Positions 12,001-24,000 of a stretch of 64,000 bases of DNA are shown here, one piece after another. Numbering within the stretch: position 1 is the stretch's first letter; the number at the start of each line of letters is the position of its first letter. The stretch lies in assembly GCA_036873755.1 (NCBI GenBank), contig JAVTVY010018681.1, forward strand, positions 1-64,000, given 5' to 3'. A program made the position numbers and the translations under genes. The notes beneath the pieces are model-generated. The model made no database searches. It was not told the DNA's origin and was given only the letters and a program-made list of their open reading frames with translations. Source of the stretch: Hanleya hanleyi (taxonomy: Eukaryota; Mollusca; Polyplacophora; Lepidopleurida; Hanleyidae).

Positions 12001-15000
12001 ATGGCCGAGAAGACTAGGCACAACTATCCCAGTGACGCCAATGATGTTTACGTGAAAATATATAACGAAACACAGATTACGTCATTTTCAGATTGAGAAT
12101 CGAACCTAATAATTTCTTGATTGCTCTTCATAGGGAAATATTGTGGAAGGGCTTTTCAAACTGTTTATGTCAATGAAACGAACACCAAATTAAGCAAGCG
12201 CCCGACACTATCTGAAGACCCATATCAGGGCCAACTCGTCTGAGACGATATACAATCTTCCCAGCTGGAACGAGCTCATCCCGCCATGAATAGCGGCTAA
12301 ACGAAAGACACGAATTGCTTGCCCATTCTAACAATTCACTGTATCCCTTCGATCCTTTATTAACAAATGTATGAAAATACTTTCATAGAATTAGGTGGGG
12401 TCTGTAGACATGGAAGAATGAAAGTTTCAACATGCCACGTGTTGGTTGTACATTTTCCCACCATACGGAGTTGCAATAACATCATGTGATCAATACTTGA
12501 ATAGCATGGCACGTGGGCCAAACTTTCGCTTGTACACGGTTCCCGCTTCATAATATATTCAGCCAACACAACCTCAATATATTATGCCTTTGTAACAGTG
12601 AGATCACGACTCTCATGAAAAATAAAAAAATAAAAATTGGTTCAATCTGTTTCAGATGTAAATGTATTCTGGAATATTTCTGACGAAAGACAGATCGATA
12701 GATGATGACGAAACAGCCAAATGTACAACCGTGTTTTTATCTAATATTACCTTATGGGTTCAGCAAAATTAATTCACATTTCAGACAATATAATTTAGAG
12801 AATAAGTAGACAGAAAACCTATTAGTTTTTTCCATTTTTTTTATTTTTTTAACTTTTAATCTCAACCCACTCTTCCGACCTCGGCTTCAGTTGCTATCAA
12901 ATTACCGCCTATGATCTCGGCTATCTTACGTAAACGTCTCTTACGACATTCAACTTTTGTGTCTATAATCAAGTCAGAAGTACCGTAATATCTTCACTAA
13001 TAGTGTAAAAAAACTCACTCAAAAATTCTAATTTTCAAGGACTTTCAAGGCCTTTAATTTTCAATATAAAAATTATGCACTTTTACAAACTTTTAAGGAC
13101 CCATGCAAACCATGAAACAATGACACCGTTCCACGCTTTTTACGGCTATGAAGATTCCGATGCAGCCATATGTCACGGTTAATCCTGCACGTCACAGCTT
13201 TCCTTTCATGATAATTCTCTGAATAATATCCTCGTTTCTATTTTATCCAGGGGTGATTGAAGAGAATAAGTCTGTACTATTGCTTGCTCCTGAAAAGTTG
13301 AATACAAGAGCGCAAACTTCTTTCGCTACTGTAAAACATGAAACTTTCGCGACATGAAACTTTCGCGATTTTTCAATTTAAAAAAATTCGCAACATGAAA
13401 CTTTCGCGATTCTCTCTGGGCCAGAAAAAAATAATTTGCAAATATATCATACTAATAGACATGGGATATACCGGAGGCGGCAAAATCGGCAAAGCCATGT
13501 GTATTCACATGTGGATGCGCGCAGTGTTGTCGTTTCACAGTACCAACACGAGTCTAACAAAAGGCAGCGTTAAATGTATGAAGAATGGTATTCAAACAGA
13601 GGTTTTCGAACTGTTGGGGACAGATTATTTCAATCCAGCTGGTTCAGCCTTAAAAGGAATTCCCGTAGGTAAACAACCCCCATATCGCGAGATATCATGC
13701 AGGTAGTTGTCATTTGAACTCCGCTAAAGTAAATAAATACCACACAGGAGAGCTCCGGTAGTTAGATCTCAGCGAGAATGGAGCTTTCAAAGCTGCCCTG
13801 AAACACCATTTCACCGCGTGGTATGAATTACAACACATATAAGGCATGAAGACATTGTTGAGAAGTGGACGATCTGTACAGGATATAAAAGTTGACTTGA
13901 AATTTTCCACACTGAAACCTAAACACGCGATGTGGATGGTGAAGGCCCACGAACAACTCGGAAACAACACGTCTGTTATCTTACAGGGGTTCAAAACGGT
14001 CGGCATCAAGGCGGCAAACGAGGACATTGACGATCGTTTCTAGTATTACACTGCTTTACATATACAAGAGTTGGGACAATTCAGCAGAATTAATTGTACT
14101 AGTATATATTAAACTGTATCCGGTGCTTTAAACAGTCACTTCTGATTAGAGCTTAGGTGGTGAGACCATTAAAGCTGTGCTAATGTCGAAAACAATTGAT
14201 CTCATGTCCTTTCTCTGTTGTTGTTGCGTTCTTGTCTTCACCCTTGTCGTATGAACATGTTTCTTTCGCGTGCATGAAACTTTCGCGATTTATTCTAATC
14301 GCGAAAATCGCGAAAGCTTCATGCACGCGAAAGAAACATGTTTTGCAGTATATGCATCACCGCGAATTGGCCGTAAAATATTCTGAATCACCGCGTTCGT
14401 TGGAAATGATACGTTTCTAAATCATTATTTGTCTGAACAGTACAAAATATGTTTTCAGTATCATAGCTGGGAATCTCAACATTCGTGTCTTCGAGAAAAA
14501 AAATCCGAAGTCGGACCCAAACAGGTGCGGTTCAGGTTTTAGGGTGAGGCGCACATGGCATACAGTCGCCAAAATTAATGCAACTTGGGGTTGGGGTTGA
14601 TCGTAAATCTCTACCCCGCGACTAAGAAAATCCGTGGTTCAAATGTCTGGTCAAACTTCAGCATTATATTTTTTTAAGACCGAATGAAACGTAACTTCCA
14701 GCTCTTCATTTTGACATTTTCAGTATAATATCGAATGTATGCTCTCTTAAATCGGCAATGTTCAATATCGCACGTCCCGGTAAACCGGCAATATTCCAAA
14801 TTTAATGACCATGAGAAATCGCGGTTTAAACATTGGATACATTTCGTTTGAGACATAATGAAAATCAACTTAGTTGTTACAATTGGTTATGTTCAAAATG
14901 CTCAAAAAGTTTGCAAGGTTTATAAAATACTAATTCTAAGGAAACTTGTTGATCTGTTAGTTTTTCCATCGCACAACCACATAATATTATCAATCTCGCG

Positions 15001-18000
15001 ACCACGATAAATGAGGGATTTTCGAATAGTTAGGTCCGCGGTTTTTCGCGAATGGGCCGTTTTCGATTACTTAGGGAACAGTGTCAAGTGACTTGGCGAA
15101 AAATGCCCGTTTTCGAATTTACTTAGGGTCGCGAATACTTAGGGAACTTACCATACTGATGTTTGAAGCTTATCCCATGGTGGGTAAATTACTGATGTTT
15201 GAAGCTAACTATTGATGGTCGGACTCTAGATTTGAAGCTAAATCCATGGTGAGTGAACTATTGATGTTTGAAGCTGAATTCTTGGTGGGTGAACTACTGA
15301 TGTTTGAAGCTAAATCCATGGTGGGTGTTGTGAATTCCTGGGGTTTGGAACTGAACTATTGGTGGGTGAACCAACTCAGATTTGAAGCTAAAACCAATGG
15401 TGGGTAAACTCATATATTAAAAGCTAAAATGATGGGTGAACTCCTGGTGTTTGAAGGTAAACTGATGGATGATGGATGAACTCTTATAGTTGAAGCTAAG
15501 TTTGATGATGGACAAACTCTTAAGACAGATTTGAAGCTAAAATTCATGGTGGGTTACCTCCTGCTGTTTTATGCCAAAACTAATGTTTGGTAACTCTTAG
15601 ATTTGCAGCTAAATATTTCTCACCATTTTATAAATAAAAATTAAGTCACTGTGTGACATGAGTGATGTGGCGATGCTCACGAATCTGGATGCATGCTGAA
15701 CAGATACAGCCAATGGATCACGTCATGGCTCATGGTTCGATGAAGTGGTCGAGCATATGTAGGCAGAATGCACTACACATGCATATGGTTGCCAACACTG
15801 TCATTGAAAAATAAAATGCATGTCAAGTTGTTTATTTTTGAAGAACAATTTCTTCCTTTTCTCGAGAATGGCAGACACAAGTTTAGTTTGATGTGGTCAA
15901 ATGTGTTTTATTTTGTACCTGTTGTAACATGTCACCTTCTCAGAGTATAAAAAAAATTGATTCCAGCCTAGATCGAGACTGATTACATTTTTTTAACTCG
16001 TGGAGTTTCAAAGCAAACTGATGGAGGATATAGTAACTGACCGACGGAAATGAGGAATCTATCATCTCTGGAGTAGGCCAGACAGACCATGTCATACTCA
16101 TGGTGCGACACAATCTTCTTACACACCATCTGCTGTAGGTCCCAGATACAGATCTGACTGCTCGTCAACTCAAACGATCCACTCGCTGAGGCCAACACCT
16201 ACATCAGGAGAGAAAGAATATTGAATAATTCAGTATTAAACAATCTCATATGTATGTATCCTCTAATACTTCAATCGCAGGAAGTGAACTTTCTCACCAT
16301 AAAATCATTGAAATTCAACACAGTGATTGAAATATCAGAGGATTTATAGTAATCATGTTTCTGATCATCTGCACAAGTCCAGGTAATCCCTAAATCCTCG
16401 AAGAGGGTTTACCTGGACATTTTTGGTGATTCAGATGAGTTCACGTGTCGTTGCATCTGTTACACAATCTCGTAGATTTCATCCCAGCGGTTGTTTTGAA
16501 TTAGCGCGGCGGTATCTAAAGCCTGCAGTTTTTGATTTGATGCTCGATGTCACTTTCAGCTAACTTCAAAGATAGTCTGGCCACTGATTGGCCTGATGAG
16601 CTGCTCCAGCGCACTTACCGATTGGTTCAGTTTAGTGGAAACCCCTCAAGCTATTTATATCCAGAACTATGATCGGTAACTAAACCAAGCCAGTGTATCG
16701 ATTGTAACCTATCGATTGATACAATGGCTCGCGAGGATGGTTTCTGATATGAATCTGAGTTGAGATTTAATTCCTTGTCAGAATTTCACTTCTGTTGGGC
16801 AAGTTAAAAGGAGAGATGTCAATTTCTCATCTAAATCACAGATGAGATAATTCTTTTTCTTCTGTGTCCAATGTTCACTATCTCACTACATCTGCACAAT
16901 CAAATGATTCTTGACAATTTTATCGTTCAAAACACGATTGTCAACTGGAGGAAATAAATTTGACCATTAACACCCCTCTCACCTTCACAAATCTCAACTT
17001 CATGAAAACTTCACAAAAAAAAAAATTCACAGGTAAATTTTCTGTTATTAAGCTAAAACTTATCTCACTTCCACTCTTTGCATTTCTTGTTCTACATGAA
17101 ATCATACAGTAAGAATTTAAATGACACAGTTATCTCCCCTGCTAGTCACCTGACTGTTCAATTACCCATAATTCATCCTTCTTGTTTCCACTGCGATCCA
17201 TGGTTAGGATGTATCACAGAGGGGAGGTGGGTGGGCATCACTGGAAGTGAGGTAAGTTTTAGCTTAATAACAGAAAATTTACCTGTGAATTTTTTTTGTT
17301 ATTTGCACTGAAAACTTACCTCACTTCCACTCTTTGCATAGAATGCCACCGTAAGGTTGGTGGGCAAACTGATACAATCCGTGGTAAGTGATAAATGCCA
17401 TGAACAAGTGACTAGTACAGAGTAGAAATCATCGATCTTCTACCTCAAAGAGGATCCATGAGATCATACAACAGCAATAACCTGTATGGCTATGGTACAC
17501 AGGGAACCTCTGTCGCTACTCTGACTTCAAGGCTGAGTTGCAAAATACGCCCCCCCCTTTTTTCGAAAGGGAGCGAGAGAAAAAATGCACTCACCAGCAA
17601 GCAGGGTTAAAACTGTACGCCCGGACTTTATCTTGCTATCTTGCTGGCCTCGGTCCCACAGACACCCGCTGTGCGGTCACAAGTGGGCCGATGGAATAGA
17701 GGTCGCCACATGCTAACGTCATGTCCCGGAGGTAGAAAGAGGCAAATGTCGTGTTTGACCTCCAGTAGCACGCCCTCATAATGTCGGTCACTGACCTGTT
17801 AGTCCACAGAGGCCATGATGCCGCTAGTGCCCTAATCTCGTGACCCGAAACGTTTACAAGCGCGGCTTGTCTATCCGTAGCCGTGGAGTACGCTAGCCGA
17901 ATCGTGCTTTTGAGCCAACTTGAGATATTATTTTTGCTTATTTCTTGTTTGGCTTTGGGATCGAAAGGGATAAACAAACGCCTCCTTCCCGCTCTGATCT

Positions 18001-21000
18001 CCTCTGTACGATTCAGGTAACATGCAAGTGCACGAACCGGACACATCAACATGTCTGATTCAAGACCGGACGAAAGGAAATCAGATAGGCTGGAATTGTG
18101 AACTCTCGAGATATGGAATCGTAGAGGGCTTGATTCTTGGCCACAAACTCAGGAACTGTTGTGAGAACTACATTGCTCCAGTCCCTAGAGTGTCTGACAT
18201 TCCTTCTATCGAGCGCATGCAGCTCTGACACCCTAGCTGCCGAGGCAAGAGCCAACAAAAACGAAGTTTTGTACGATAACATTTTTAGTTCATTAGCCTC
18301 TATTGGCTCGAAAGGTGGCTTTCCTAATTGCCAAAGTACTAAGGCCCACTTAGGTAATTTCGGAACAGCCGACTGACCAGATATCTTGTATGACTTGATT
18401 AGTGCAGATAAATTTGGATCAGTCGAGGGATTAATCCCAGTACCCAGAAGAATAGGTTGAGCAATGGCTGCCCTATAACCTTCGACCGTAGCGGGTACCA
18501 GGCCCCTATCCCGGAACAGGTGCAATAGGAACTCTGCTACTTCAGGGATAGTGGCGCAGGATGGATTTATATCCCTCTCTCCACACCAAAGATCGAAGAT
18601 TGCCCACTTTGAGTTGTATACAGCGGAAGAGGACGGTCGAATTGATTGTGCCATTCGGCGCCCAACTTCCGCTGAAAATCCCGCCTGAGCGAAGTGTCTC
18701 TTGAGCACTTGCACACGTGGTAGTGGAACAGTCCTGGCTGGCTGTGGAATTTCGACGTTCCGGGCTGGCGCAGTAGATTGTGCCACACCGGAAGCTGTCT
18801 TGGTACATCTACCAGAAGATCCAGTAAGTCCGGGAACCACGGCCTTGCTGGCCACCACGGAACAATCAGGTAAACGACACAAGTGTGCTCGTGGATCTTC
18901 CGGAGTACCTTCGCTAGGATAGCTGGAGGAGGGAACGCATATGCTACCATCCTTGACCAGTCCTGCGATAGGGCGTCCACTGCATATGCCGACGGATCCG
19001 GGACCGGCGACATGAACAGGGGCAATAGATTGTTGTGCCGAGTGGCAAACAGATCTATGTGTGGCATCTCCCAGACATGAGCTATTTGTTTTAGTATGGC
19101 TGGGTGAAGTTGCCACTCTGTGGGAATTATCTGATTCCGTCGTGAAAGCGAATCCGCTAAGACATTCAGAATTCCCGGGATGTGCCTGGCCAACACTGAT
19201 ATGTTGTTGTCCCAACACAGACCGAAAAAGATTTCCGCTTGGCTTTGTAATTGCGGAGATCTCGTCCCCCCCTGCTTGTTGATGTAGGACACGACTGATG
19301 TGTTGTCCGTCGCAACTAGCAGGTTCTTGTCGGTCAATACGCTCACCCACGTACGGATGGCATGTGTCACTGCCATAAACTCCAACACGTTTATATGGTA
19401 CGAGCGTTCCTCGATTGTCCATAACCCGGATGTCGACCTGGACTCGAGGTGGGCTCCCCATCCTTCCATAGATGCGTCCGTGAACAGGTGATGTGACAGA
19501 CGAAACGGAAGTAGGGACACACCCGGCATAACGTTGAGTGGATCCAGCCACCATTGGAGGCATTGTTTGACAAGCGGTGTTACAGGTATCCACGGATTCA
19601 ACTGCCTTTCGACCCATTGGTGATTGAAGTAAATCATTAAGGGACGAAGCTGCAATCGCCCTCTTGGTGTTACGTCCTGTGTTGACGTCAAGAGGTCGAT
19701 TATCGCAGCAAAGTGTAAAGCCCTGGCTTGAGATAACTTGAGGAATTGAGGTATCTTCGTTGTTATCTTTTGCCATCGATCTTCTGGGGGTTTGGCGAGA
19801 GCTAGAAGCGTATCGTATTCCACCCCCCGAAATTTGCGCCTTTGCGACGGAGTCAGCTCTGACTTCTCTTCGTGTGGGATGTATCCCAGAGAAGTCAATA
19901 TCCTTAAGACAAACTGGGTGTCTAGGATTAACTGCTCTTTGCAGGCATTTCTTAGCAGGAAGTCGTCGATATAAAAGTGGTACTTTATACCTAGACTGTG
20001 CAGGAATTGTGCCACTGGTGTAAACACTCGTGTGAACACCCAAGGGGAAGTGGATAGGCCGAACGGAGGCACTTGAATTTGGAAGCGTCGTTTGCCGACC
20101 ATGAATCTCGAGTATTTCCTGTCCTCTAGACGTATCGGGATATGCAGGTATGCATCCCTTAAGTCAGCCATTCCCCTTGTTTGAGTACTATCCGGATAGA
20201 CCGGAAGGACTCCATGCAGAAGTGTGGCGGTGGAGTGAGGTAGTCCTTGTTGAGGCGCTTTAGGTTGATAACCATGCGCATCTCGGACGTGTCTTTCTTG
20301 GGGACCAGAAAGACCGGCGAATAGAACCCGGGTGTTGTATCCGAAACCGGAAGCTCTATTACTGCTGCCTTCTCTATCAGCTTGTCCACAGAGGACTGTA
20401 TCGCTGATAGATGACCCGTTCGTAATGGAATACGAGACGGAAGGGGATATGCAGTCAAGGGAGGAAGCGTGTCGAACAATAGGCGATAGCCGTATCTGAT
20501 AGTTCGAATGACCCACGCTTCCGTCCCGATCCTTATCCAGTTCCTCCAAAACAACTGCAGCCTTCCCCCTACCGGAAGGTCTAGTTGTTGGGGAACTGGA
20601 AACATTATGTCTCGGTGTTCCCGCCATACCGGAAGCCACCCGGTACGGCCCGAGACATCAGGTATTCTTCTTTGACTGCTTGGATTTCCCCTTACCCTGC
20701 TTCTTATGGCCAAAGCTCGATAACCTAGGCTCTAAAGAAGCAGGCGCTTGGCTCTGCTGTTGGCCGGAAGCACCCTTAGTAGCCTTGGAACTAGGCGGGT
20801 TCTTCTTAGCCTTCTTCGCCTTTGGACCCGACCCGGAAGCCATAGGTCTTTTGGACGAAGCACCGGAAGCGACCGACCTGTCATGTTCAATACGATCCAT
20901 TTCAGGTCGAACTTCGGCAACAGCATCACCAAACAGTAAAGACGGAGCCGTAGACGTCTCTAGTAGACTCCTCTTTACTGCTTCCGGTGTGTAATCGTGC

Positions 21001-24000
21001 ATTAAAGGAACGAAGGCCTTTCTCCTTAAATGCACCAGCATAGAAGATAAGTAGGCATTGTGTACCAGTAAATCTTCTACTGCACCGGAAGCAATCTTCT
21101 GGTAGTCAAGAACGAGGTTAATACCCTCCTGTAACTGTTCCTGACTTTCCGCACCCGACAGCGAAAATAAACCATCCTTTATGGCTTTAAGAAACCAGTC
21201 AAGGTGATTCGTAATCGCCACTCCTTGTCGGGCAGTTTCCTCTAGTACAGCGGCCTGTTTGTTCGTAAACGGAACATCCGGATTACTAGGCAATTTAGTA
21301 TTAGCAGGACACAAATACTGAAAATCGCCGTTCACCTCTGCAGACCGGAAGCTAAACGGTGAGTCATGTACGCCATAAGATCGTATGTTTGGCTTCTGTA
21401 CTGGGAACGGACCAGAAGAAGCGAGCTCTAGGTCTCAGCCTGACTGCACGTTCCTCCTGCGTAGCGGGTTCTGCTAAAGTTCTATGGAACAAGTGGCAAA
21501 TAGAATGAATAGCAGTTGAGGCCGGAAGCGTGGTTGCCGATCTCGTAACCCGATTTGACTCTCCTGATTCAGTTTCAATATCCCCCGCATGTGGGACCGG
21601 AAGCTGCATATCAGGAATCAAGTCATAGATGCCGGAAATTAATTCATAATATTTCCTAACATCTGGATCAGTATTGGTAGGTTCATTCAATTCAGAGCTA
21701 CCGTACTGGTCCCTATCCACTTCCATAGCTTCCGGGGCTTCCTGCCAACGAGGAGTAATGGAAGGGATAGACCTCGACAAATTAGCTTCCGGTTTCCTAG
21801 ACTGTTCAGCCAAAACCGGATGCGGGGACGTACCGCTCCTTATTTGGCTGGTCATCATCTCTCTCAGTTCCTTCATCTCCTCGCGTTGCTGTTCCATTCC
21901 GCGCAGAATGGCAGCCAACGTAGGATCCGTCACTTGAGAGTGGACCGGAAGCAGGGCCTGACGAGGTGTGTTCACACTCGGGGACCTTACAAATGACCGT
22001 GAGCACGGCCACTGTAATGGTCGGTGAACTGGCACTCGAGGTCGTAAACCGGAAGCTCGTATAGGAGGACGCATCATACGAAGCATAGCCGGTCCCGTAC
22101 CTCGAATACCACCGGAAGCAGATATCTGAGCTAAGCCACGCAAGGGCGAAGACAGATTAGCAACCGGATGCCGCATAATTTGACCTACTTGAGAGGGATC
22201 TTTATATCGCGTCTCAGAGGCAGGCAAATAATTTGACATATCATAGGTACCTGCATACATACCATACTGCCGTTGTTGTGGGAACCTCAATCTCTGGTGG
22301 CCCAGAAGGCTCGTAGACACAAACGTCTCGGCAAGGGGACGAGGAAGGCCACCAGAGAAACCGGAAGCAGGTTGGGAGTAGTCAGACAAACCAGTCGTAA
22401 CAGTTAACGGAGTAACCGAACGACCGGGAAGTCCAAGCCTCAACAGCGTTGAGGAAGGTACTCTCCCAACCCCGGAACCAAATGAAAACTTAACGTTAGG
22501 CCCCTCACTAGTGCTACCTAAGTTTTCGTAATCATAAGTTGACTCCGATCAAGAGATCGGAGTCCCCTGGCTTTCCCACGCTAAGCCTGGCTCCGTTTCC
22601 GATTTCCCCTCATCGTCGTATCCAGGTGTCCGCTCGATAGGAACCTCCACCTCCACAGTCGTTGTAGTGCCAGATTCCATATCTTCGATCGTCCCTTCCA
22701 CTTGTACCAACCGGGTCGACCTCTTACCTGATTGACCCTTCGCCTGGTCTGAAATGGAAGAATCATGAGCGGGGGGGGGGGGCGTTTGTTTATCTTTATT
22801 CACGTTCACAAGGCTGACTAGAGTAGGCACAGCTGACGAACTTACAAACCCCCTAGTCTCCTCAACTACGTTAGTACGTGGAGACCTAGCCACATACGTC
22901 TCATTGGCGAGATTGGTTGACATAACGACATTATTTTCCTCGTTAGCTGCCAGAGAACCGGCCAGATACACCTGGAATATGCCGGGAGCCCACACAATAC
23001 ATTCTTCACAGGCCGTGTCCCATGTACAAACTCTTCCCTGGCGGCATGGCGGACACGTAGAGTGAAGGTCATAACTAGGCTTGTCACCTCCACAAGACAT
23101 GCATGACATTTGAGACATATTTTGAGCCATTTTTACGCTGATAACTTATAGAATACGTCTGAGGTAATCCAACTGTGAGTGATTTGCTAGGAATAGGCAA
23201 TTTTTCACGGAGCTGACAATGTTTTACTTCCTGACCCACGAAGCAGTAGGAACAAGAAGGATGAATTATGGGTAATTGAACAGTCAGGTGACTAGCAGGG
23301 GAGATAACTGTGTCATTTAAATTCTTACTGTATGATTTCATGTAGAACAAGAAATGCAAAGAGTGGAAGTGAGGTAAGTTTTCAGCGCAAATAACAACGT
23401 GATTGAAACATGGAATAATTGGAAACACAATGAGAATTGTTATGCAAACAAAAAATATATATATATTCTAGGGAACGGTGAGAGTGAGTAGGATTTAACA
23501 TCGTTTTCAATGATTTTTCAGTCATATCACGACGGTGCCTACATACATGTGCCGGGCAGGCTTTGAATTTGGGAAATTTGAGGGCAAGGCCAATTTGGTG
23601 GAATTAAGGGCACTAAAGACCTGGCTGGAATGAAATTACTTGGAAATTAGCAGCGGGCGTCAAGGCCATAAGATAGGGCATCCAAGGCAATGGCCTCGGT
23701 GGCCTTGGTTATATTCGAAGCCTGGCCAGGGCATAATCAGCCCAGCCAGCACAGCACCTGGTCATCCGCCCATGTATTGACCAGGCTCAATGTTGCTTAA
23801 CTTCGGTGATCTGACAAGAAACGGTGTGCCAATCTAGGTGCATTTCCTACTTGAGTGTACATGAAGGCCTATGTGAGGTAGTACGCATTGAACACATCTC
23901 ATTCTCAAGCTTCATGACTATCTGTGCGAACCAATCAAATCAAATATTGACAATTTGTCTAGGCCACTTTGGGCATTATTCGCTGTCGCCCAATAGCAGC

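Larger units (their letters stand above)
11366..15153. mobile_element. 3.8-kb TIR DNA element, TA target
   Basis: The left end GGTAAGTTCCCTAAGTATTCG and the right end CGAATACTTAGGGAACTTACC are inverted. The element sits between two TA dinucleotides; removing it and one TA restores AACTACTGATG, the sequence seen in intact units of the flanking minisatellite. The interior contains a degenerate protein remnant (13780-14043), GAAACTTTCGCG motifs and a palindrome (14255-14345). Most of 11.6-13.3 kb holds nothing recognisable. Confidence 0.75.
17014..23395 (-). mobile_element. DIRS-type retrotransposon
   Basis: A 6.4-kb element with gag, RT-RNase H and tyrosine recombinase reading frames in that order on the minus strand. 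Terminal inverted repeats lie at 23251-23395 (5') and 17014-17186 (3'). An internal complementary region (17242-17338) joins the complements of the two outermost ends. This is the diagnostic DIRS1 architecture: the element replicates through a circle and integrates with its recombinase, leaving no target duplication. Composition is richer in GC than the host introns. Coding frames carry one internal stop and about three frameshifts, so this copy looks inactive, although some breaks could be assembly errors. It is inserted in WDR90 intron 11 in the sense orientation. Confidence 0.93.

Noticed and set aside
13338..13706. 122-codon plus-strand frame in the 3.8-kb TIR element
   Set aside because: The N-terminal part is read from a GAAACTTTCGCG repeat and the rest has no recognisable domain; not called as a gene.
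18046..20639. Very long overlapping frames in DIRS (665 and 690 codons) taken whole as separate proteins
   Set aside because: Only parts of each carry family motifs; the remainder is another frame of the overlapping gene. Real products were assigned by motif.
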